64,000 nt of DNA, from positions 1 to 64,000 of the forward strand of contig VGVQ01000017.1 of assembly GCA_016874005.1 (NCBI GenBank). The letters are read 5' to 3'. The position numbers and the translations under genes were made by a program. Under the pieces are notes generated by a model. That model saw only the letters and a program-made list of their open reading frames with translations, had not been told where the DNA came from and did no database searches. Origin of the DNA: Gemmatimonadota bacterium (GTDB lineage: Bacteria > Gemmatimonadota > Gemmatimonadetes > Gemmatimonadales > GWC2-71-9). This document shows, piece after piece, positions 1 through 6,869 of the stretch. The first letter of the stretch is position 1; each line of letters opens with the position of its first letter.

Positions 1-1
1 G

Positions 2-88
2 CGGGACCGCAAGCTCGAAACGGCTCGCGACCGCCGCCGCGCGGCGCGGGCGATGCTGGCGCTGGCCGAACCACCCGGGGTGCGTTAA
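2..88 (+). CDS. C-terminal end of an unidentified protein, cut by window edge
   Basis: An open frame runs from the first base of the window to a TAA at 86-88 and encodes about 28 residues. It is rich in Arg and Ala and ends in AEPPGVR. The composition suits a charged C-terminal tail, but nothing identifies the family. It is called a gene end only because the frame is open from the edge and the next gene lies on the same strand about 100 bases further on. A chance open frame is possible. Confidence 0.35.
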   Translation, partial: RDRKLETARDRRRAARAMLALAEPPGVR

Positions 89-179
89 TTCACAGCCACC
101 GAGTCACATTTCCGCTGAACCAGGACACCACCCGCGGCCCTCCAGGCTCGCCCCCCGGTTCAAGCCGCACCGCCAGCCA

Positions 180-196
180 CCCCCCCGATGGGGGGG
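180..196. repeat. C7-GAT-G7 perfect hairpin over the apparent start codon
   Basis: Seven C bases at 180-186 and seven G bases at 190-196 flank GAT. The apparent ATG of the downstream gene (188-190) sits in the loop and at the edge of the stem. As RNA this would be a strong hairpin over the start. As DNA it is a pair of homopolymer tracts prone to slippage or sequencing error. Confidence 0.6.
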
Positions 197-601
197 CTTG
201 GGCGCGGCCCCGAGCCACCACGTCCAGCCCCTCCAGTTGCGCCGCCCGCCACGGCTCGGTCGATTCCGACCCAGCCCGCGGCGCCGCCGCCGCGACCAGC
301 TCCCCAGGCCCCAGCCACGGCCGTCAAACGGGCCAGGGTCAACCCGTTCCTGAGCCAGGATCCGTCGGCCAAAGCGCGCCGGCTGGCGCGGGCGTTGATC
401 TCGGACATGGTCGTCTACCACCCGGCCAAGCGGCGCGAAGGCATCCAGAACGGGTCGCTCAAGCAGCTATTCGACGAGGAGATCCGGAAGAGCTGGGAGG
501 AGTACGTCGACCAGGTGGGACGCGACCTGGCGGAGTCGACCCCGTTCTTCAACCAGGCCCTCAACGAGATCCTGGCGGACGGGCAAGCCGTCTTTCCCTA
601 G
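188..601 (+). CDS. Conserved protein with Pro/Ala-rich N-terminus and small C-terminal domain
   Basis: The 137-residue frame has two parts. Residues 1 to about 50 are a Pro/Ala linker. Residues 60-137 form a compact charged domain with segments such as KARRLARALISDM, KSWEEYVDQVG and FNQALNEILADG. I recognise this as a recurrent domain of uncharacterised proteins in Gemmatimonadota and Myxococcota-like genomes, but I know no function. The only standard start in frame is the ATG at 188, which has no ribosome-binding site and lies in the loop of a C7/G7 hairpin. Pro/Ala-rich coding-like sequence continues in frame upstream to a TGA at 116. The true N-terminus is therefore doubtful, and a frameshift in the homopolymer is possible. 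Confidence 0.6.
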   Translation: MGGLGRGPEPPRPAPPVAPPATARSIPTQPAAPPPRPAPQAPATAVKRARVNPFLSQDPSAKARRLARALISDMVVYHPAKRREGIQNGSLKQLFDEEIRKSWEEYVDQVGRDLAESTPFFNQALNEILADGQAVFP

Positions 602-633
602 GGACTTCGGGGTGGCCGCCCCGCTATATTTCA

Positions 634-661
634 CGAGAGCCGGCCCGGTGGCCGGCTCTCG
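634..661. terminator. Hairpin upstream of prfB, possible terminator
   Basis: An 11-bp perfect inverted repeat (arms 634-644 and 651-661, beginning CGAGAGCCGGC) encloses a 6-base loop. It follows the stop codon of the previous gene by 32 bases and precedes prfB. No T tract follows, so intrinsic termination is not certain. It may instead be a processing or attenuation hairpin in the prfB leader. Confidence 0.45.
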
Positions 662-686
662 CGTTACCGAACCCAAGTGAGGGAAC

Positions 687-1788
687 ATGCCCGCCGTCGA
701 TCAACTTCCGGAGCTCGAGCGCCGCATCAACGAACTCCGAGACTTTCTTTGACCTCAGCGCCAAAGCGAAACGCCTCACGGCGCTCGAGGCGGAGCAGCT
801 CGACGCGGGGTTCTGGTCCAACCAGGAACGGGCCCGCGGGGTAGTCCAGGAGATCAAGGCCCTCAAGTCCTGGCTCGTCCCAGCCGAGGACATCGCCCGG
901 CGGATCGCCGACGCTCAGGGCCTCGGCGAGTTGCTGGCACTCGAACCGGACCCGACGATGGCCGCCGAGCTGGACGGGGAGGTGGCGTCGCTCGACGAGG
1001 CCGTCACCCGTTTCGAGCTCAAGTCGATGCTCCAAGGGCCCGAGGACCATCGAAGTGCGCTGCTCACCATCCATCCGGGGGCCGGCGGGACCGAGTCGCA
1101 GGACTGGGCCGAGATGCTGACCCGGATGTATCGTCGCTGGGCGGAACGGAGGGGGTACACGGTCCGGGTGCTCGACCTCGAGCCAGGCGAAGAGGCCGGG
1201 ATCAAGTCGGCCTCCCTCGAGATCGACGGCGACTACGCCTACGGCTTTCTCAAGGCGGAAAAGGGAGTCCACCGCCTGGTCCGGATCTCGCCGTTTGACT
1301 CCCAGGCGCGGCGCCATACCTCCTTCGCATCCGTCTTCGTCTATCCCGAGGTCGACGACACCATCGAGATCGAGCTGCGGGAGGAGGACATCAAGATGGA
1401 CGTGTTCCGAGCCTCTGGCGCGGGCGGCCAGCACGTGAACAAGACGTCGTCAGCGGTGCGGCTGACGCACTTGCCGACCAAGATCGTGGTATCCTGCCAA
1501 CAGGAGCGCAGTCAGCACAAGAACAAGGAAACCGCGATGAAGATGCTCCGGGCCGCTCTCTACCAGCGCAAGCTGGAGGAACAGGAAGCCGAGCGGGCGA
1601 AGATCGAGGCGACCAAGACGGACATTTCCTGGGGCAACCAGATCCGCTCCTACGTGTTTCAGCCCTACACGATGGTCAACGATCACCGGACCGAGCTCAA
1701 GGTACCCGACGTCCAGCGGGTGATGGACGGCGACCTGGATGAATTCATCCAGACTTACCTCAAGCGGTTCGGGGGGTCGGTTCGATGA
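687..1788 (+). CDS. prfB: Peptide chain release factor 2 (with programmed +1 frameshift)
   Basis: RF2 recognises UGA and UAA stops and triggers peptide release on the ribosome. Reading starts at ATG 687, which has GAGGG just upstream. It gives 21 codons ending in Leu-Arg-Asp-Phe-Leu and then an in-frame TGA at 750-752. A +1 shift at CTT TGA C continues into Asp-Leu-Ser-Ala and the rest of the protein, about 367 residues in all. The GGQ peptidyl-hydrolysis motif is visible in the segment GAGGQHVNKTSSAVR. The frameshift is the classic autoregulation of bacterial RF2: low RF2 favours frameshifting and more RF2. The gene overlaps lysS by ATGA, as in many genomes where prfB and lysS are paired. 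Confidence 0.96.
744..753 (+). promoter_or_regulatory. RF2 programmed +1 frameshift site (TTT CTT TGA C)
   Basis: The zero-frame UGA at 750-752 interrupts prfB after codon 21. CTT at 747-749 followed by TGAC matches the conserved shift core of RF2 genes. The upstream position that carries a Shine-Dalgarno-like AGGGGG in Escherichia coli reads CGAGAC here, so the stimulator is weak or absent. Confidence 0.92.
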
Positions 1789-3308
1789 CCGATCGGGACG
1801 AGGCGAACTACGTCGAACGGGCCCGGCGGGAGAGCCGGGACAAGCTGCTCACGTTAGGGGTCCCGGCGTATGCGTACCGGTTCGACCGAAGCCATCATGC
1901 CGCGGAGGCGGTTCGGCTCTATCGCGACGAGATGGGCGAGACGGGCCCCGAGGTTCGGGTGGCCGGGCGGGTGGCGTCGCTCCGCTCGCAAGGGAAGACC
2001 ATGTTCTTTCATCTCGAGGACCATACCGGGCGATTGCAGGTGTACGCCCGGCAAGACGGGTTGGGCCCCGGGTTCGAGGTCGCCAAGCTGATCGACCTCG
2101 ACGACTTCGTCGGGGTGAGCGGATCCCTGTTTCGAACCCGGTCGGGAGAAGTCTCGGTCAAGGCCGCCTCCCTGGAGATGCTGACCAAGAGCGTCAAGCC
2201 ATTGCCGAGGGGCAAGAGTCAAACGACGGACGAGGGGGTGGTGGTCACCTTCGGCGGAGTGCAGGATTCCGAGTTTCGCTATCGGCAGCGCTACGCCGAC
2301 CTCGCCGTCCACCCCGAGGTCCGACGGGTATTCACGATCCGCGCGGAGGTAATCAGGTTCATCCGCCGATTCATGGACGAACGCGGATACCTGGAAGTCG
2401 AAACCCCGGTGTTGCAGCCGCTGTACGGGGGCGCGTCGGCCCGGCCGTTCGTGACCCACCATAACGCGCTCGACATGCCGCTGTATCTGAGAATCGCCGA
2501 CGAGTTGTACCTCAAGCGCCTCATCGTCGGTGGGTTCGATCGGGTCTACGAGATCGGGCACGACTTCCGGAACGAGGGCATGGACCGGACCCACAATCCG
2601 GAATTCACCATGCTGGAGTTCTACCAAGCTTACGCCGACTACACCGACATGATGAGGATGATGGAGGCGATGCTCCCCGGGCTGGTGCATCACTGCCACG
2701 GGACCCCGGTCCTCGAGGTCGGGGATCGCCGGATCGACTTCACGCCGCCGTGGCCACGGCTCAGTTTCGTCGACGCCGTGCGGGAACGCGCCGGGGTGGA
2801 TGTGTTGGGGGGAGACGAATCGGCGATGCGCGCGGCGCTGATTCGTCGGGGCGAACCCTCCGACGCGGTCGGGTTGCTGGCCGGCGGACGCCTGATGGAC
2901 GAACTGTTCAAGGTCTACGTCGAGCCGTCGTTGGTTCAGCCCACCTTCGTGGTCGATCATCCGGTGGCGCTTTCCCCGCTGGCCAAGGTTCACCGATCGA
3001 AGCCGGGCGTGGTCGAACGGTTCGAGCTGTTCGTCAACACCAAGGAACTCGCCAACGCCTTCAGCGAGCTGAACGACCCGGACGACCAACGGGCCCGGTT
3101 CGAAGACCAGATCCGACAGCGTGCCGCGGGAGACGACGAAGCCCAGCCGTTCGACGCCGATTACGTTCGCGCCCTCGAGTACGGGATGCCCCCTACCGGC
3201 GGGCTTGGCCTTGGCATCGACCGGCTGGTGATGTTGCTGACCAATCAGGCCTCGATTCGCGACGTGATCCTCTTCCCGGCCATGCGCCCCGAGGCGGGGA
3301 ACGGGTAA
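1785..3308 (+). CDS. lysS: Lysyl-tRNA synthetase, class II
   Basis: Charges tRNA-Lys with lysine in the cytoplasm. The 507-residue protein has the family's usual length. An N-terminal OB-fold anticodon-binding domain (about residues 55-150, with RVASLRSQGKTMFFHLED) is followed by the class II catalytic core. Motif 2 lies near residue 260 (FRNEGMDRTHNPEF) and motif 3 near residue 473 (GLGLGIDRL). The start ATG overlaps the prfB stop, and lolC/E follows after six bases. The context suggests transcription with prfB and translational coupling. Confidence 0.97.
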   Translation: MTDRDEANYVERARRESRDKLLTLGVPAYAYRFDRSHHAAEAVRLYRDEMGETGPEVRVAGRVASLRSQGKTMFFHLEDHTGRLQVYARQDGLGPGFEVAKLIDLDDFVGVSGSLFRTRSGEVSVKAASLEMLTKSVKPLPRGKSQTTDEGVVVTFGGVQDSEFRYRQRYADLAVHPEVRRVFTIRAEVIRFIRRFMDERGYLEVETPVLQPLYGGASARPFVTHHNALDMPLYLRIADELYLKRLIVGGFDRVYEIGHDFRNEGMDRTHNPEFTMLEFYQAYADYTDMMRMMEAMLPGLVHHCHGTPVLEVGDRRIDFTPPWPRLSFVDAVRERAGVDVLGGDESAMRAALIRRGEPSDAVGLLAGGRLMDELFKVYVEPSLVQPTFVVDHPVALSPLAKVHRSKPGVVERFELFVNTKELANAFSELNDPDDQRARFEDQIRQRAAGDDEAQPFDADYVRALEYGMPPTGGLGLGIDRLVMLLTNQASIRDVILFPAMRPEAGNG

Positions 3309-3314
3309 GGACCG

Positions 3315-4583
3315 ATGCCGAGTCCCCTGCCGACCGCGATCGAACGTCGGATCGCCTGGCGCTACCTCAGGGGGCGCAAGGCGTCCCGGTTCACTGGTCT
3401 CAACACCAAGATCGCGACTACCGGGGTGGCGATCGGGGTGGCGGCCCTGATCGTTGTTCTTGGTATCATGAACGGGCTGCACGACGACCTCCGGGACAAG
3501 ATCCTGGTTGGCAATCCCCACCTCCACGTGCTGACCTACGGCGCCAACCTTCGGGTCGACAACTGGCGGGAGGTCATCGATAGCCTCGAGACCGAACCGG
3601 AAGTGGTCGCGGCCGCCCCGGAGGTGTTGGTCAAGTCGATGGCGATCAACAGCGCCGGCTATCCGGCCGCGCTGGACATCGTCGGGTTCGACGCCGATAC
3701 CGGTTTGGCGTCGGTGACGACGCTCCCCTACACGGTCACCTCCGGCGACCTCCGCCTCCAGCCCACCAGCGACAGCGTCGATGGCGCGATCGTGCTCGGC
3801 TATCGATTGGCGGAGCGCCTTTCGGTCCAGATCGGCGATGTCGTGACCCTGGTGTCGGCCGGTGATATCAACCGGATCAACCGGGCCACCGGGTTGCCCG
3901 ACTTCCGCCGGTGGCAGTTCGAGGTCACCGGGCGATTCGAGACCGGGATGTTCCAATACGACGACAGCTTCGCGGTCATTCGGCTGGACATCGCCCAACG
4001 ATTCGCGGGCCTCGGCGACGGGGTATCGGGGATCGCCGTCAAGCTCACCGACCCGTGGATCGCCCGCGAGGTCGGCCGCCGAATCGAAGATCGGCTGGGG
4101 TATCCGATCCGAACGATGGCGTGGCAGGACCAGAACCAGAGCCTCTTCGGCGCGCTGAAGCTCGAGAAGCTGGGCATGGGCCTGATCATCACCTTCATCA
4201 CGATCGTCGCGGCCTTCAACATCATCGGCACCTTGACGATGATCGTCGGTGAGAAGACCCGCGAGATCGGGATCCTCCTCGCCATGGGCCTGGTGCCTCG
4301 CGGCATCGGCCGGATCTTTCTGGCCCAGGGAACCGCCATCGGCCTCGTCGGCACCACCCTGGGTCTCTTGCTCGGCCTAACGGTCGGCTACCTGCTCGAC
4401 GGCTCCGAGTTGATCAAGATCGACCCGTCGGTCTATTTCATCGATCATCTGCCGGTCCATATCCGGCCACTCGATGTCCTGGTGGTCGTGGCCGTGAGCC
4501 TGGCGATCTCGCTGGCGGCCACCCTTCCCGCGTCGCGGGCGGCCGCGGCCCTCCAACCCGTCGACGCGATCAGGCACGAATGA
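3315..4583 (+). CDS. lolE: Lipoprotein-releasing ABC transporter permease (LolC/LolE family)
   Basis: Inner-membrane permease that extracts outer-membrane lipoproteins and hands them to the periplasmic carrier. The 422-residue protein has the LolC/E layout. There is one N-terminal membrane segment near residues 37-55 (GVAIGVAALIVVLGIMNGL), a large periplasmic domain, and three C-terminal membrane segments of the FtsX/MacB permease fold between about residues 280 and 410. It is followed by its ATPase with an ATGA overlap. Only one permease gene is present, so the transporter may be a homodimer as in species with a single LolF-type subunit. The choice between the symbols lolC, lolE and lolF is not decided by sequence. 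Confidence 0.9.
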   Translation: MPSPLPTAIERRIAWRYLRGRKASRFTGLNTKIATTGVAIGVAALIVVLGIMNGLHDDLRDKILVGNPHLHVLTYGANLRVDNWREVIDSLETEPEVVAAAPEVLVKSMAINSAGYPAALDIVGFDADTGLASVTTLPYTVTSGDLRLQPTSDSVDGAIVLGYRLAERLSVQIGDVVTLVSAGDINRINRATGLPDFRRWQFEVTGRFETGMFQYDDSFAVIRLDIAQRFAGLGDGVSGIAVKLTDPWIAREVGRRIEDRLGYPIRTMAWQDQNQSLFGALKLEKLGMGLIITFITIVAAFNIIGTLTMIVGEKTREIGILLAMGLVPRGIGRIFLAQGTAIGLVGTTLGLLLGLTVGYLLDGSELIKIDPSVYFIDHLPVHIRPLDVLVVVAVSLAISLAATLPASRAAAALQPVDAIRHE

Positions 4584-5290
4584 CCGCGGTACTGGCGGCT
4601 CGGGCGCTCGGCAAGGTCTACGCCGACGGGGGCGGCCCCCCGGTTCGGGTGCTGGCGGGCCTCGACTTCGAGGTGGCGGCGGGCGAGTTCGTGGCCATCG
4701 TCGGCGCCAGCGGGGCGGGGAAGAGTACCTTGCTGCACCTGTTAGGCGGGCTCGACCGCCCCACCGAGGGCGCGGTCGAGTTGGCCGGACGCGACCTGGC
4801 CCCGTTGACCGACACGAAGGTCGCGGCGGTCCGGAACCGGCACGTCGGATTCGTCTTCCAATTCCACCATCTCCTCCGCGACTTCACCGCGCTCGAGAAC
4901 GTCACCCTGCCAATGTTGATCGGCGGAACGCCGGAGCCCGCCGCCGAGGCTCGAGCCCGGGCGGTGCTCGACACCCTCGGACTCGGGGCCCGAGTGGATC
5001 ACTTTCCAGCCCAGCTGTCCGGCGGCGAGCGGCAACGGGTGGCGGTTGCCAGGGCGGTGGCCCGAGAGCCGGTCGCGGTCCTGGCGGACGAGCCATCCGG
5101 CAACCTCGATCCGCCCAACGCCGAATTGCTGCACCGGGTCTTGAGCGAGTTGCGGGCGACCTTTCAGACCGCGGTGGTCGTCGCCACTCACAACCGCGAC
5201 CTGGCTGCCCGGGCGGACCGGGTTCTAAGACTCGAGAGGGGACACCTCGTTCAGGAGGCGGGCGGCGACCCCGGGAGGCTCGATGGCTAA
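4580..5290 (+). CDS. lolD: Lipoprotein-releasing ABC transporter ATPase
   Basis: Cytoplasmic ATPase that powers lipoprotein release with the preceding permease. The 236-residue protein has Walker A GASGAGKST near residue 43, the ABC signature LSGGERQR near residue 146, and Walker B VAVLADEP near residue 166. This is the layout of the LolD/MacB ATPase class. The start overlaps the permease stop by ATGA, and its own end overlaps mcsA by eight bases. It thus bridges the lipoprotein export pair and the Mcs/Clp cluster in one transcript. Confidence 0.94.
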   Translation: MTAVLAARALGKVYADGGGPPVRVLAGLDFEVAAGEFVAIVGASGAGKSTLLHLLGGLDRPTEGAVELAGRDLAPLTDTKVAAVRNRHVGFVFQFHHLLRDFTALENVTLPMLIGGTPEPAAEARARAVLDTLGLGARVDHFPAQLSGGERQRVAVARAVAREPVAVLADEPSGNLDPPNAELLHRVLSELRATFQTAVVVATHNRDLAARADRVLRLERGHLVQEAGGDPGRLDG

Positions 5291-5783
5291 ACGGTGCTCC
5301 CATTGCGGCGAGGCGGAGAGCGTGATCGAGCTCACCCAGATCGAGTCCGGTGAGGTGAACAAGATCCCTCTTTGCGCGAAGTGCGCCGCCGAAAAGGGGA
5401 TTCAGACCTCCGGCGCCGGGGCCGATACCCCGCTCGGTGGGTTACTGGCGGCCCTGGCCGCGGCGGGAGGCCAGAGCGGCCCGAACTCCCAAGGCGTGGC
5501 CGAGGTGTGTCCGGGCTGTGGGGCGGGGCTCGACGATTTCCGGCAAACCGGCCGGCTCGGGTGCGAGCAGTGCTACCAGACCTTTGCCGAGCCGTTGCGC
5601 GAACTGCTTCGACGGGTGCACGGCGCCGACCACCATCACGGCCGAGGCCCGGCGGGAACCGTGCCCGGTGCCGATGGGGCGGACAGCATCCCCGTCCTCA
5701 AGGAACGATTGCGACAGGCGATTGCCGCCGAGCAATTCGAACGTGCCGCCGAAATCCGCGACCGGCTCCGGGAGCGCCAATGA
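5283..5783 (+). CDS. mcsA: McsA, zinc-binding activator of protein arginine kinase
   Basis: McsA activates the arginine kinase McsB and links it to ClpC. The 166-residue protein shows four paired-cysteine motifs: C5/C8, C31/C34, CPGC near 76-79 and CEQC near 95-98. These suit two structural zinc sites. A C-terminal UVR coiled hairpin covers about residues 138-165 (EQFERAAEIRDRLRE). This is the family's normal architecture. The start overlaps lolD by eight bases, and the stop overlaps the mcsB start as ATGA. No ctsR repressor gene precedes it, unlike the Bacillus operon. Confidence 0.93.
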   Translation: MAKRCSHCGEAESVIELTQIESGEVNKIPLCAKCAAEKGIQTSGAGADTPLGGLLAALAAAGGQSGPNSQGVAEVCPGCGAGLDDFRQTGRLGCEQCYQTFAEPLRELLRRVHGADHHHGRGPAGTVPGADGADSIPVLKERLRQAIAAEQFERAAEIRDRLRERQ

Positions 5784-6862
5784 TCGACTTCGGACTCCTC
5801 CCCGACGGCGGGGTACGGTGGCTCGATGCGAGTGGCCCGGAGAGCCACCTGGTCCTGTCCACTCGAATTCGGCTTGCCAGGAACATCAGCGGGAGGCGAT
5901 TCGCCGGACGGATGGATCCGGCCGAGTACGAGGAGCTGGTCAAGGAGGTCGAGACCGCGGCACGACAGACCTCCTCGCTCGGCCAAGCGGTGGAACTGAG
6001 GATCGACGGGCTCTCTCAGCTGGATCGCCGGGTCTTGCTCGAACGGCACCTGATCAGCCGGGAGCTTGCTGGGCTCGGTGGGCTGGGCGCCGCCGGGCGG
6101 GCCAGGGCACTGCTCCTGCAGGATCGCCTGGCCGTCATGGTGAACGAGGAGGATCATCTCCGGCTGCAGGCCATGGCATCCGGGGCTGATTTTGGGCCGG
6201 CATGGGAGGCGGTGGCAGCGGCGGACGCTGAACTGGGGCAACGACTTGCCTTCGCTTTTCACCCTCAGTTTGGCTACCTTACCTCGTGTCCGACGAACGT
6301 CGGAACCGGGCTCCGGGCATCGGTGCTCATCCACTTGCCCGGCTTGGTTTTGACGAAGGAGATCAGCAAGACGCTCCACGGTTTGAGCGCCCTCGGTCTG
6401 ACCTATCGGGGTTTGTACGGGGAGGGCAGCGAGGTGGTCGGCAACTTCTTTCAGTTGTCGAACCAAACGACCTTGGGGAGGAGCGAGGGCGACCTGATCG
6501 ACCGGCTCCGCAACACGGTGCGCCGGATCGTCGAGGTCGAACAGGAGGCGCGGCAGGTTCTCCTTCGGGACGCGCCGGCGATTCTCGAGGACAAGTGTTG
6601 GCGGGCGTTCGGGTTGCTCCGATATGCTCGATCGCTGTCCTTCGAGGAAACCATGAACCTGCTGAGCGGCGTACGGCTAGGGGTGAGCCTCGGGTTGATC
6701 ACCTCGGTGAGCCTCTATGCGCTGAACCGTTTGTTGGTGTTCACCCAGCCCGCCCACTTGCAAGCGGCGGCTGGTGGCGACGTGTCGGATCAGGAACTGG
6801 CGTTGCGTCGTGCCGAACTGGTACGACGCGTCCTGGAAACCGAAGTCCGGCGGACCGAGTGA
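5780..6862 (+). CDS. mcsB: Protein arginine kinase McsB
   Basis: Phosphorylates arginine residues on proteins and so marks them for ClpC-ClpP degradation. The 360-residue protein belongs to the phosphagen kinase (ATP:guanido phosphotransferase) fold. The nucleotide-binding segment LSTRIRLARNISG is near residue 27, and the conserved loop TSCPTNVGTG, which holds the family's key cysteine, is near residue 168. The ATG at 5780 overlaps the mcsA stop. The frame is open further upstream, but family alignment begins here. clpC follows after seven bases. Confidence 0.95.
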   Translation: MIDFGLLPDGGVRWLDASGPESHLVLSTRIRLARNISGRRFAGRMDPAEYEELVKEVETAARQTSSLGQAVELRIDGLSQLDRRVLLERHLISRELAGLGGLGAAGRARALLLQDRLAVMVNEEDHLRLQAMASGADFGPAWEAVAAADAELGQRLAFAFHPQFGYLTSCPTNVGTGLRASVLIHLPGLVLTKEISKTLHGLSALGLTYRGLYGEGSEVVGNFFQLSNQTTLGRSEGDLIDRLRNTVRRIVEVEQEARQVLLRDAPAILEDKCWRAFGLLRYARSLSFEETMNLLSGVRLGVSLGLITSVSLYALNRLLVFTQPAHLQAAAGGDVSDQELALRRAELVRRVLETEVRRTE

Positions 6863-6869
6863 GGGTCAG

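Noticed and set aside
687-752. prfB as a pseudogene or frameshift error
   Set aside because: The CTT TGA C context at codon 22 is the known programmed RF2 shift, and both halves encode normal RF2 sequence.
1854-3998. Very long open frame (714 codons) antisense to lysS and lolC/E
   Set aside because: A product of high-GC codon bias on the opposite strand; the translation is Arg/Gly/His/Pro-rich with no domain, and the plus-strand genes are certain.
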